34,228 nucleotides of DNA, from NCBI GenBank assembly GCA_018920365.1, contig JAHLMM010000005.1, positions 1 through 34,228 on the forward strand, given 5' to 3'. Source of the DNA: Candidatus Aenigmatarchaeota archaeon (lineage in GTDB: Archaea > Aenigmatarchaeota > Aenigmatarchaeia > CG10238-14). The position numbers and the translations under genes were made by a program. The notes under the pieces are model-generated. The model did not search any database and was not told where the DNA came from. It was given only the letters and a program-made list of their open reading frames with translations. Shown here piece by piece: positions 8,646 to 17,941 of the stretch (its first letter is position 1; each line of letters starts with the position of its first letter).

Positions 8646-9239
8646 ATGAAAGGCGCTGTTACTTCAGTAATGTTGATGATAATTGTTACTGCCTTAACAA
8701 TTATTATAATAACAATGACTTTGCCTTCTATGAAAGAAATGACTTTTGTTAGAAATTGCATGATTAATATAAACGATCAGGTAAGAAACATAGTTAATGC
8801 TGCATGTATAATGGATGATACTGACTTGGAATCAGTGCAAGAAGTTGATTTGTCATGTTTTGAATACATAAGTTATGATAACACTGAACATACCTTAAGC
8901 TATAGAATCAAAGGTAAAAATGATGATAAAAAGATAGATCTAGTCTGCCCAAACACCATAAGTGCTGTTGAATTTGATTTTTCTTCTGCTGGCAACCAAA
9001 ATATACTTCAGATTACAAAGACAAAATACAACTTTCTTGTTTTACCAAAAAAAGCCAAGCTTTTATTTTGTTATGGTGACGTTACTCAATGCATCAATTT
9101 GAATGAAAACCAATGCAAAGTGCAGCTTGGTTGTTTATATGATTCTAATTCAAATACATGTACAGGTACTGCTATTGATTGTGAAAATTTGAATGAAAAC
9201 CAATGCACAAAACAATTAGGTTGTGGTTTAGTTGTCTGA
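8646..9239 (+). CDS. Pilin-like N-terminus with C-terminal Cys repeat (LNENQCxxQLGC x2)
   Basis: 197 aa; MKGAVTSVMLMIIVTALTIIIITMTL; two NLNENQC..QLGC units. Confidence 0.85.
   Translation: MKGAVTSVMLMIIVTALTIIIITMTLPSMKEMTFVRNCMININDQVRNIVNAACIMDDTDLESVQEVDLSCFEYISYDNTEHTLSYRIKGKNDDKKIDLVCPNTISAVEFDFSSAGNQNILQITKTKYNFLVLPKKAKLLFCYGDVTQCINLNENQCKVQLGCLYDSNSNTCTGTAIDCENLNENQCTKQLGCGLVV
9096..9207 (+). repeat. 22-nt exact direct repeat (aatttgaatgaaaaccaatgca) at 9096-9117 and 9186-9207 encoding the Cys repeat
   Basis: Exact repeat, 90-bp spacing (30 codons, in frame). Confidence 0.9.
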
Positions 9240-9675
9240 AGAAAGACCATCTGAGGCATTAGAATTTTTTATATTAACGTTTGCATTGTTAGCAGCAGCA
9301 ATACTTTTTGCAAAATCTATTGTAGACGGCATTAATACAATGCTTTACTTTTTTTCAAAAGCAAACGCAGAATCAGTTTCAGATGAAATATCAGATTTGA
9401 TTACAAACTCAGGTGGTACAACTTGTAATGTTTCTGTGCAATATATTAAGCCAAGAGGTAATTTCAAGTATAATATAATGTTTTTTGATAAATCTGTAAT
9501 AATTGATTCTGAAAAAATAGATGATACTAATACATATGTATATAAAACATTTTCTCACAGTTTTTATCCAATAAAAGTTAAAATAAAAACTGACAAACAA
9601 ATAGATTTTGAAAGTGTTGAAATATCAAAAATAAAGAATGAAATACAAGTTGAACCCAAAGGAGGAATCACATGA
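9232..9675 (+). CDS. One-TM secreted/pilin-like protein
   Basis: 147 aa, TTG start; MSEERPSEALEFFILTFALLAAAILFAKSIV; ends in ATGA overlap with the next gene. Confidence 0.75.
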   Translation: MSEERPSEALEFFILTFALLAAAILFAKSIVDGINTMLYFFSKANAESVSDEISDLITNSGGTTCNVSVQYIKPRGNFKYNIMFFDKSVIIDSEKIDDTNTYVYKTFSHSFYPIKVKIKTDKQIDFESVEISKIKNEIQVEPKGGIT

Positions 9676-10568
9676 AAAAAGGCGGCGTCTCAATTGCATT
9701 AACATTTGCAGAGTTTATTGGATTATTAATATTCGTAGGAATTCTTGTATTGATTTTTAGAATTCTTTCAGGTGACGTCATAAAATTTGGTTTTGAGAAA
9801 GAAAAATACGCAGAAGCTCATAAAGCTGTTAGTTTAGAAAATTATATATTAGCATCACCAGATTTAATTGCAGATGTTAATGGAAATGCGCAGAAAGGTG
9901 TTTTGAGCAACCAAAAAATTCAAAATTATGATGGAAAAAAATTAGATTGCTGCGACTATATAGATTATGATTATTCGATTGAAATAAAATCTATTGACAA
10001 TAGCGAAGTTTATGCTATTAATTATCAAAAACAAGATTTGAAACTACTTTTTGATTTGGGTAAAAAATGCAATCAAATTTCCGGCGATATTTTAATGAAA
10101 TCATACAGCGCCCCAATAGTAATTTATGATGAAAATACTGGATCAAAAACTCTAGCAAAGATGTCATTATATCTAACAAAAACACCGATTTCAATAATAT
10201 CAGAAGAAATATTCAATGCATGTATAAACAATAATTATGAAAATTCAGTTCCTATATACGGTTTTCATTCATCCGAGTTAAGTATACTAAAATCAGCAAA
10301 AAATGAATATTCAATTTGTCTGGAAACTATTTCAGGTAGTTTTATGTGCAAGAGAATTAATTGTGAAAAGACTATAAACACACCTAAATTTAACTCTAAA
10401 TGTCAAAATAATGATGGTAAATGTTCGATGACAAGTATAAATTCAAAATGTGGTTATGTTTTGGATAATGATTGTAGTAAAAATACATGTTCTAGTTTGA
10501 ATATAATATCTAATGATAAAGAGGTTAATATATGCTTTTCAGGAGAAAAGGACTCGGCACAATGTTGA
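9672..10568 (+). CDS. Pilin-like N-terminus with Cys-containing ectodomain
   Basis: 298 aa; MKKGGVSIALTFAEFIGLLIFVGILVLIF; C-terminal Cys-rich tail. Confidence 0.85.
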   Translation: MKKGGVSIALTFAEFIGLLIFVGILVLIFRILSGDVIKFGFEKEKYAEAHKAVSLENYILASPDLIADVNGNAQKGVLSNQKIQNYDGKKLDCCDYIDYDYSIEIKSIDNSEVYAINYQKQDLKLLFDLGKKCNQISGDILMKSYSAPIVIYDENTGSKTLAKMSLYLTKTPISIISEEIFNACINNNYENSVPIYGFHSSELSILKSAKNEYSICLETISGSFMCKRINCEKTINTPKFNSKCQNNDGKCSMTSINSKCGYVLDNDCSKNTCSSLNIISNDKEVNICFSGEKDSAQC

Positions 10569-11017
10569 CAATAATCATAATATTTGCGATTATAAGCATC
10601 TCGTTATTTTTATTTGTATCTTTATTCACATACAACATAAGACTTGAAACTATAGAATTGGTAACAAAATCTCAAGAAAGTCTGATTCCATTAGCAATTG
10701 TCAATTCTGATTATTTGGATGGTGATAGTCTTGCGATTTCATTTGAAAGAAACCAAGATGAAACAACAAAAATTATAGACGATTTCATAGTGAAATACAA
10801 AAATTATGAAACGTCTCAGCTAACACAGACAAAAAGTGTACACTATTATTATTCGATAAATAATGTTGATAACACTATAGAATATATTTCAAATGGTAAA
10901 TGTTTGAGTACATCAAAGACTTGCACAAAATATACATTTAGGACAAAATTTCCTATGCCAAAAATTTTTGACGGACAAAATTTTTTAGGCGAATTTGTGT
11001 TTACAAGCTATGTGTGA
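10532..11017 (+). CDS. Pilin-like one-TM protein
   Basis: 161 aa; MLFRRKGLGTMLTIIIIFAIISISLFLFVSLF; 37-nt overlap with upstream CDS (alternative ATG at 10562). Confidence 0.75.
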   Translation: MLFRRKGLGTMLTIIIIFAIISISLFLFVSLFTYNIRLETIELVTKSQESLIPLAIVNSDYLDGDSLAISFERNQDETTKIIDDFIVKYKNYETSQLTQTKSVHYYYSINNVDNTIEYISNGKCLSTSKTCTKYTFRTKFPMPKIFDGQNFLGEFVFTSYV

Positions 11018-11021
11018 TAAT

Positions 11022-12293
11022 ATGAAAGGAATATCAATATTAATACCGGCAATGCTTTTACTTGTTCTTGCTTCTGTATTCATATCTTTGTTTTATTTTC
11101 AAAAAACAATTTCAATTGAAAGAGGTGTTTTCAGAGAAAAATTAAATTTGAATGCAAACAGAATAGAGACAACGTCATCATTAGTAACACAAGCAGCAGA
11201 ATTATCATTACTTCAATCAATATACGATATAGGAAATTCAAATGTTGCAATTTCAAATAATTTTGATTACAACAGTCAAGAAAAATTGCCTTATTGGTCT
11301 CAAATGCAAGAGAATTATCTTGAACAATCAATAACAGAATTGGCAGGAATATATTTTTCAAAATATCACTCAGAATTTTCAGATTATTTCATGAATCCTT
11401 CCAGATCAGAAGGCAGAAGTGAATTTTGGAAAGTTGAGTGGAGCAAAAACATGATATTTGAAAAAATGGATCAAAACGAAATTATAGTCAGCTTTGGGGC
11501 ATACAATATAAGCTACAAGGATAATAATGTAGAATTGTCAAAGAAGTATGAATTAAAAGCAAGAATAAAAACATCTTTTGGTCTTTTCATACAAAAAGGT
11601 AATCAAGCAATTCAAATGATAAATAACGGAAGAGCCTCAGATGTTTCAAGCTTATCAGATAATTATGTAGATGTTCGTTTAGAAGATAGAAACAATTATT
11701 ATATTATTATTATTGAAGAAAAGAAAACCAATTCTTTTTATGATATGTCTGCAAACCAAAAAATCAAAGATAAAATTAGATTAAAGTTTGTTGTCAGCAA
11801 AGACAATAGATGTTTATGTTTGGATTCTTGCGGAAATTCATGTTGGGTTTCTTTTGGACAAAACTTTTTTGAATGCCCAAACTCTTGTCAAAGTATTGTA
11901 CAGTCAAATCCTTTATCAAATTGTCCGATAATTTCAACGTGTAATGGAGTGCAAGTTGATTTATGTTCTGACAGACAGAATTGTGGTGTATGTGGCAATG
12001 AATGTGAAGGTCCTATAGATGGCGGTTATTGCTGTTCTCAAGGTAGATGTACAGATAACACCGGTACTTCATGTAGCTATACGCCAGCTCCATCTTCAAT
12101 GTGTTATTGCAGCAGTAGTTTATGCATGCAACCATGTTGGATTGGCTATAGAAATATAATCGAATGCCCATCGAATTATTGTGGTGCATCAACATCAATT
12201 GGATCAAAACTAAACCAGTTATCAGATGTAAACAACTATGGAAACATTTATGTTTTAAGACCTGGGCAAAAAACAGATTTTATTTTCACTTAA
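11022..12293 (+). CDS. Pilin-like N-terminus, large ectodomain with duplicated Cys-rich module
   Basis: Start set at ATG 11022 (MKGISILIPAMLLLVLASVFISLFYF); ORF track start 10995 overlaps the upstream gene; C-terminal CxC...CW...ECPxxC modules. Confidence 0.82.
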   Translation: MKGISILIPAMLLLVLASVFISLFYFQKTISIERGVFREKLNLNANRIETTSSLVTQAAELSLLQSIYDIGNSNVAISNNFDYNSQEKLPYWSQMQENYLEQSITELAGIYFSKYHSEFSDYFMNPSRSEGRSEFWKVEWSKNMIFEKMDQNEIIVSFGAYNISYKDNNVELSKKYELKARIKTSFGLFIQKGNQAIQMINNGRASDVSSLSDNYVDVRLEDRNNYYIIIIEEKKTNSFYDMSANQKIKDKIRLKFVVSKDNRCLCLDSCGNSCWVSFGQNFFECPNSCQSIVQSNPLSNCPIISTCNGVQVDLCSDRQNCGVCGNECEGPIDGGYCCSQGRCTDNTGTSCSYTPAPSSMCYCSSSLCMQPCWIGYRNIIECPSNYCGASTSIGSKLNQLSDVNNYGNIYVLRPGQKTDFIFT

Positions 12294-14464
12294 TCGTACA
12301 TTGTATATTTTGTAGCACGATTTTTTACAATATCAACATATTTTCTTGTTCCATCAGCTATACTGCTAGTACAATCTCTTGTTCCATCAGCTAGTCTAAC
12401 ACAACAACCCCATCCATTGTAAGCTCTTATTGCCAAATCCCAACCTGTATATACAGCATAAAAATTAGGCGAACAATCATAAGTGCAACTAACATCTGTT
12501 GTGCAACTTCCTTGACCAGTGCATGTAAATCCATTTCTTATAGCAATAGATGCAGAGCTGTCACACTTTGACTTAAATTGCCTTACTCCGCATTCTATAT
12601 TTTTATTTATGTCATATGGATCAGAACATTCGCCAGGCATTAATTGCATTACACCTATTGCGCCTGATGGAGATATTTTAATATTACCGTTTGACCAGCA
12701 ATGCATAAATCCAGATTCTGTTTCTGTTATCGCCAATACTATGCTTGGTTTTACTCCTTGTCTTTTTGCTTCTGTAACTATTTTATTTATGACTTTTTGT
12801 TTATCAGTCTCACAATTATTTTGCAACACTAAATTTTCTGGAGCACAACAAACAGTATCAACTTGACTACATATACCAGGAACTTCTATGTAACCACTAG
12901 AACAGCTGTGCATACATACATACGGACTTTTGCATTCAGTCAACTTAGCACAGCAAATAGTATCAGGTTGACTGCAAAAACCTTTAGTTACAGTATATCC
13001 ATTTGGGCAAGGATTGGTTGGATTGCAACTAGTACCTATGCACGGATGCATACACACATTAGGATCTCTACATTCTGTTACACCAGAAGATGATGCACCA
13101 GAACCAGATGGCAGTGTTGATTGTGTCTGCATAATACATTTATGAATGCTTTTTTGATCAGTTACAGTTGTTTTATATGAATAATTTACATAAACAGAGG
13201 CAAGTACAGTTTTTTCATAATCCTTATAATTGCTTGTCAAAACCTCTGCACCGCATCTTATCATAATACCTTTTGATTTTTTTACTTCATCTGCATTAGC
13301 TATTGAAAAACTATAACATGTTTTAGGATCATTACAACTTTGCAGTGTGATGACATTTCCATTAACATCACAAGAGTTTAATCTGATATAATCAACACCA
13401 AAAACAATTTTTCCATTTTCAAAACTTGCCGTACCATCGCCTAGATTTTTGATATTTATTATTATATCAAATTGTGTGTTTTCTTTCAACACAATACTCG
13501 GATAGGAATAACCTATCACATCTACAGGTCCAGGAGAGACAAGATTTTCTTCAATGTTTATTTTACTATATTCACTTCTTATCTCTTCTCTTCCTACAGT
13601 AGGATCAACATAAAATTTGAAAATTCCTTTTGATGTCTGCTCTGTTATTGCATCAACTTTGAAATAAACAGTGTTTGCACATATGGATGGCATTTTATCA
13701 AATTTCAATACTACAGGCAGATATTCGCCACCTCTTAATATTGTTTGATTATTGTCATATACTGTGATAACTTCTTGATCTGTAAAAGAGCTAAACATCT
13801 TACCAGAAGCCATTGCTTGCACCATTTTTATCTTTATATCATATGTATTTTCATAACTTCGTGATCGCGGATCAATGTTTTTGTTTATCAAAACAAGCTG
13901 AAGATTATAAGGCTCTCCAGCAATTGCATCTATTTCATCTTTAACAACACTTATAGAACCTCTTGAATATTTTGGATACCCGAATTTTATATCCAAACCT
14001 CTATAATCTCCTACTTTTTTATAGTCTTTACCGCATTCTTCCAAATCTTTTTCCTGTATTTCAGCGTTTATTGCACACAATGATCTTGAAATATCATTAA
14101 ATACAGAGCTAAGAAAAGTGGTTATACCGCTAGTAGCATCTCTGAAAGTTTGACTTGAAAATATTGCAATTACAACAGCACCAAATAATATAAATGAAGA
14201 TACAAGTGCTAAACTTTTTACTGTGTTATCATTTTTCACAAGAATATAAAAACTCCAAAGATTGAACGTAGAAATTGCAGATATCTTAATTATTAATCCT
14301 ATTATTGTATTTAATTTTGGAAACAATCTTGATGTAAAAGCAAAAACAATTATTATTGAAAAAATAAACATTACAACCCAGACAATAAATTTTATATTTT
14401 GCGTTTCATTCAAAATTTCATTTTTTTCTTGATTCTGCTCATTTTCTTGTGATATTATCTTCAA
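12290..14464 (-). CDS. Membrane-anchored Cys-rich protein with C-terminal lytic transglycosylase (SLT/goose-lysozyme-like) domain
   Basis: 724 aa; N-terminal TM segments, beta-rich region, two CMHxC Cys modules, then KPSIVLAITETESGF...SPSGAIGVMQLMP...DINKNIECGVRQF...AIRAYNGWG, matching the SLT motif layout. Confidence 0.88.
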   Translation of the reverse strand: MKIISQENEQNQEKNEILNETQNIKFIVWVVMFIFSIIIVFAFTSRLFPKLNTIIGLIIKISAISTFNLWSFYILVKNDNTVKSLALVSSFILFGAVVIAIFSSQTFRDATSGITTFLSSVFNDISRSLCAINAEIQEKDLEECGKDYKKVGDYRGLDIKFGYPKYSRGSISVVKDEIDAIAGEPYNLQLVLINKNIDPRSRSYENTYDIKIKMVQAMASGKMFSSFTDQEVITVYDNNQTILRGGEYLPVVLKFDKMPSICANTVYFKVDAITEQTSKGIFKFYVDPTVGREEIRSEYSKINIEENLVSPGPVDVIGYSYPSIVLKENTQFDIIINIKNLGDGTASFENGKIVFGVDYIRLNSCDVNGNVITLQSCNDPKTCYSFSIANADEVKKSKGIMIRCGAEVLTSNYKDYEKTVLASVYVNYSYKTTVTDQKSIHKCIMQTQSTLPSGSGASSSGVTECRDPNVCMHPCIGTSCNPTNPCPNGYTVTKGFCSQPDTICCAKLTECKSPYVCMHSCSSGYIEVPGICSQVDTVCCAPENLVLQNNCETDKQKVINKIVTEAKRQGVKPSIVLAITETESGFMHCWSNGNIKISPSGAIGVMQLMPGECSDPYDINKNIECGVRQFKSKCDSSASIAIRNGFTCTGQGSCTTDVSCTYDCSPNFYAVYTGWDLAIRAYNGWGCCVRLADGTRDCTSSIADGTRKYVDIVKNRATKYTMYD

Positions 14465-14474
14465 TTACCACACC

Positions 14475-15278
14475 TTATATTTCAGATTTTGATGATATCT
14501 CAATATCCTTATAAATTTTATAATTATAACTGTATTCTACAGAAATTTTAGCATATTCCCCTGGTTTGTTTCCAGCTTTAAGAGAACAAAACAAAGGAGG
14601 ATTATAATTTACTTTAAAATCTCCTAAATTTGTAAAATCGCATGCTTGGTTATCATATATTTCAAAATTGACAAGCTTTATTTTAATGTTATTGCCTTTG
14701 ATTATAACATCTGATGTTTCATCTGAGATAAAATTGATTGTGGACACTACAACCTCATTTGGACTTATACCTTCGTTATTGCTGCTTAATTTTATTTCAG
14801 CTTTTACCGGACCATTAGTATAATCACTAGATATTGAACCAATCTTTAGATTCTGAGTGTATATAGGCACAGAAATTGATGATTCGTCTAAAGAGTCATA
14901 ACTTACTGAAATTCTTGGTACTATTGTAACACCATTTCCGGACATGCAAAAGTCTTTTGGTGGCATAAATGTAAAAATAACTATTCTTTCATCACCTTGC
15001 TCAATTTGTGAAAGAGAACATTCGTTGCTTGTTTTTTTACCTTGCTCGCATTCTATTGATTTTATATCCATACTCGACAAATCTTCCACTGCTACAACAA
15101 CATTCTTTATAGAATGATCAATATTATTTGTCATTTTTACTTTGACAGAAAATGGCATATTACATTTTATTTCTTTTGGATAATCAAATGATATATCAAA
15201 CTTGCTTTGTACTGACTGTTCTTGAACACAACCTGAAATTAGCAGTACCAAAAATACTATTAGAAATGCAATCTTCAT
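14475..15278 (-). CDS. Secreted lipoprotein with beta-sandwich-type ectodomain
   Basis: 267 aa; signal peptide with lipobox MKIAFLIVFLVLLISGC. Confidence 0.8.
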   Translation of the reverse strand: MKIAFLIVFLVLLISGCVQEQSVQSKFDISFDYPKEIKCNMPFSVKVKMTNNIDHSIKNVVVAVEDLSSMDIKSIECEQGKKTSNECSLSQIEQGDERIVIFTFMPPKDFCMSGNGVTIVPRISVSYDSLDESSISVPIYTQNLKIGSISSDYTNGPVKAEIKLSSNNEGISPNEVVVSTINFISDETSDVIIKGNNIKIKLVNFEIYDNQACDFTNLGDFKVNYNPPLFCSLKAGNKPGEYAKISVEYSYNYKIYKDIEISSKSEI

Positions 15279-15314
15279 ATAATTATTATTTAATCAAGAT
15301 ATAAAATATATTTG
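15279..15314. promoter_or_regulatory. Very short divergent promoter region
   Basis: 36 bp between divergent starts 15278(-) and 15315(+); contains TATA-like gatataaaatata. Confidence 0.4.
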
Positions 15315-17405
15315 ATGCCTAATAGGATTAACTTTGAACAAAAACCGTCAAAAGATTATATAAACTTTCTTCTTGAGGATACTAAATCAAAAGAGAAAAA
15401 TACATGGTTTGAAAAATTATGCGGCTTTACAGAAAATTTTGGTATAGATCCTCCAAAGGAAATGAAGGAAAAACTAAATCAAACAATAGCATTTTCATCT
15501 TTAAATGTAACAGCAAAAGGCGTTTTTACAGCATCAATATTAACTTTTTTCATACTTTTGATTAACATTTCATTTCTATCTTCCATACTTAAAAGCACAG
15601 GTTTAATAGCCCTAATGATTTTAATACCGATTGTTGGCTTTATCTATATTTATACATACCCATCTTTTTCTTCAAAGGTTGTTAAAATACAAACAGGTGA
15701 CGAAGCAATAAAAATCATCTTATACATGATCATCTATCTTAAATTAAACCCTACTTTTGAGGGAGCTGTTTTATATGCTTCTGCTCACACAAAAGGTCCT
15801 ATTTCAAATGATATAAAAAAAGCCGTTTGGGATATGCAAACAGGCAAATATAGATCAATTGAAGAAGCTTTGTCGTTTTATATACCAAAATGGGTTGTTT
15901 GGAACGAAGATTTTGTAAGGTCTCTCAGTCTTTTATACGGTGTTCTTATCGAGCCAAGCGAAAAAGGAAGAGATGACATATTAAGAAAATCTTTAGACTA
16001 TATGCTGGAAAATACAAAAGAAAAAATGAAGGTTTATGTTGAGGAGATAAGCGGTTCTATAAATATACTTCACATAATGGGCATACTTCTTCCTGTAATG
16101 GCAATGGTAATGCTTCCGCTCGTATCAATGTTTTTAAATGATACAGTTAACCCTCTTTATATTGGAATAGGCTATATCATAATACTGCCTTTGTTTTTAT
16201 ACTTTTTTATAAGAAGAATACTTTTGAAAAGACCTTCAGCGTTCCTTATACCCGATGTATCAAAGCATCCTGATTTGCCACCACCAGGAAAGTTTTCAAT
16301 AAAAATAGGAAAAAACAAACTTTACTTGTCAGCAATATTTATTTCTATTATAGTTGGTTTGCTTCTATCATCTTATGGAATCCTACATTTTACCAAGCTT
16401 TATTTTGATTATGCAAATGCAAGCCCACAGCTAAAAGAAGAAATAATGAAAGGAGAGGCAAGTATAAATTTCGAAAATATTGCATCAACTTTATCAATAA
16501 CATTAGGCATAGGTTTTGCTACATATACATACTTTTACTTGATAAGTTTTCAAAGAATAAAAATAAGAAATGAAGTCAAAGATGTAGAAAGAGAATTTCA
16601 AGTAGGTTTATTTACATTAGGCAACTATTTATCAGAAGGATATCCAATAGAGAAAAGTATAGAGAAAAGTTTGGATGAGTATGAAAAATTGGGAATGAAA
16701 AACAAAGCCACATACAAATTCTTTCAAAAACTTCTTAATAACATAAAAAATACAGGAATGACTTTTAAGAGGGCTATTTTTGACAAGACTTTGGGTTTGA
16801 TGATATATTTCCCATCTGTTTTGATAGAAGAAGTAATGAATGTCATATCAAGTGCTTCTGAAAGAAGCTCAACAGTACTAGGAAACGTGGCAAAGACAAT
16901 AGCAACTTATATTGAAAATTTGAATTCAATTGAAATAAAAATAAGAGAATTGCTAGAGGAAGTTAGGTCAGGCATAAAGATACAATCATCTTTTGTAATA
17001 CCTGTTGTTTGTGGCCTTGTTGCAGCTTTAGGGATATTCATACTAAACATGTTTGCAATTATATCATGTGAAATGCAAAAAATTGAAAAGAGTTTTGGTT
17101 TTTCAGGTTTGCAAAACTCCGGTGATTTTTTAAAACAAATGATTGGAAGCTTTTCAAAAATGATGCCTATGACTGTGCTGCAAGCAATAATAGGAGTATA
17201 TACGATTGAAATAATTATTATAAGCTCTATTCTTTTGAATGGTATAGAAAACGGTTTTGATCCTGTATCAAGAAATTACTTGATAGCTAACACAATTATA
17301 AAGGCATTAATTGTTTATTCAATTGTTTTTATCTTAGCTTTAGTAGTGTTTGATTATACTCTTATATCAATGCAATCATCTAATGGAATGTTTTCTTGCA
17401 GATAA
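15315..17405 (+). CDS. Second FlaJ/TadC-type platform membrane protein (paralogue of 4632..6644)
   Basis: ATG at 15315 (ORF track starts at TTG 15312); GPISNDIKKAVWDMQTGKYRSIEEAL and KRPSAFLIPDVSKHPD mirror motifs of the first copy. Confidence 0.87.
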   Translation: MPNRINFEQKPSKDYINFLLEDTKSKEKNTWFEKLCGFTENFGIDPPKEMKEKLNQTIAFSSLNVTAKGVFTASILTFFILLINISFLSSILKSTGLIALMILIPIVGFIYIYTYPSFSSKVVKIQTGDEAIKIILYMIIYLKLNPTFEGAVLYASAHTKGPISNDIKKAVWDMQTGKYRSIEEALSFYIPKWVVWNEDFVRSLSLLYGVLIEPSEKGRDDILRKSLDYMLENTKEKMKVYVEEISGSINILHIMGILLPVMAMVMLPLVSMFLNDTVNPLYIGIGYIIILPLFLYFFIRRILLKRPSAFLIPDVSKHPDLPPPGKFSIKIGKNKLYLSAIFISIIVGLLLSSYGILHFTKLYFDYANASPQLKEEIMKGEASINFENIASTLSITLGIGFATYTYFYLISFQRIKIRNEVKDVEREFQVGLFTLGNYLSEGYPIEKSIEKSLDEYEKLGMKNKATYKFFQKLLNNIKNTGMTFKRAIFDKTLGLMIYFPSVLIEEVMNVISSASERSSTVLGNVAKTIATYIENLNSIEIKIRELLEEVRSGIKIQSSFVIPVVCGLVAALGIFILNMFAIISCEMQKIEKSFGFSGLQNSGDFLKQMIGSFSKMMPMTVLQAIIGVYTIEIIIISSILLNGIENGFDPVSRNYLIANTIIKALIVYSIVFILALVVFDYTLISMQSSNGMFSCR

Positions 17406-17434
17406 TTTAAAATCCAAAAACAAAATATAAAACA

Positions 17435-17929
17435 ATGAAAGGCATAGCTCTATCTGTAATAGCTTATATGATACTTTCTCTTGTTGTTTTAATAGTTATT
17501 TTGAGTTTGATTGGTAACAAAATATATCCAGCCGCAAAAGAAGGCTATTGTAAATTTGTCATAGGTATTAGAAGTGTTTTGCCTTTGCCAACTCATATGA
17601 AAACAGACATACCAACTATTTGCCAAAAAACAGAAAGAATATATCCAGAAACAATTGAAATATTGTCAGGAGATCCGTTAAGAATATCTTTCAATATAGC
17701 AGCCTATTCACAGGCTTGTTGGGAAAGAACATCAAATCAAAACTATAACAAAGATGTTTTGTGTTATGAGCTTGTATTGAGAAGAGTGGATTCTGCTGTT
17801 ACATATCAAATGGTACAAAATTATTTAGGCACAAACAGCAATATTTTATTGACATTTAATGACATTACAGCGCCGAGATCAATAGGAATAATATATAATC
17901 ATCAACAAAACAAGATTCAGGTGATATAA
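17435..17929 (+). CDS. Pilin-like N-terminus with small ectodomain
   Basis: 164 aa; MKGIALSVIAYMILSLVVLIVILSLIG. Confidence 0.83.
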   Translation: MKGIALSVIAYMILSLVVLIVILSLIGNKIYPAAKEGYCKFVIGIRSVLPLPTHMKTDIPTICQKTERIYPETIEILSGDPLRISFNIAAYSQACWERTSNQNYNKDVLCYELVLRRVDSAVTYQMVQNYLGTNSNILLTFNDITAPRSIGIIYNHQQNKIQVI

Positions 17930-17941
17930 ATTTCACTGGAA

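Noticed and set aside
12519-13093. Plus-strand ORFs (12519..12866, 12863..13093) antisense to the transglycosylase
   Set aside because: Complement of the Cys-rich and SLT domain; no independent motif support.
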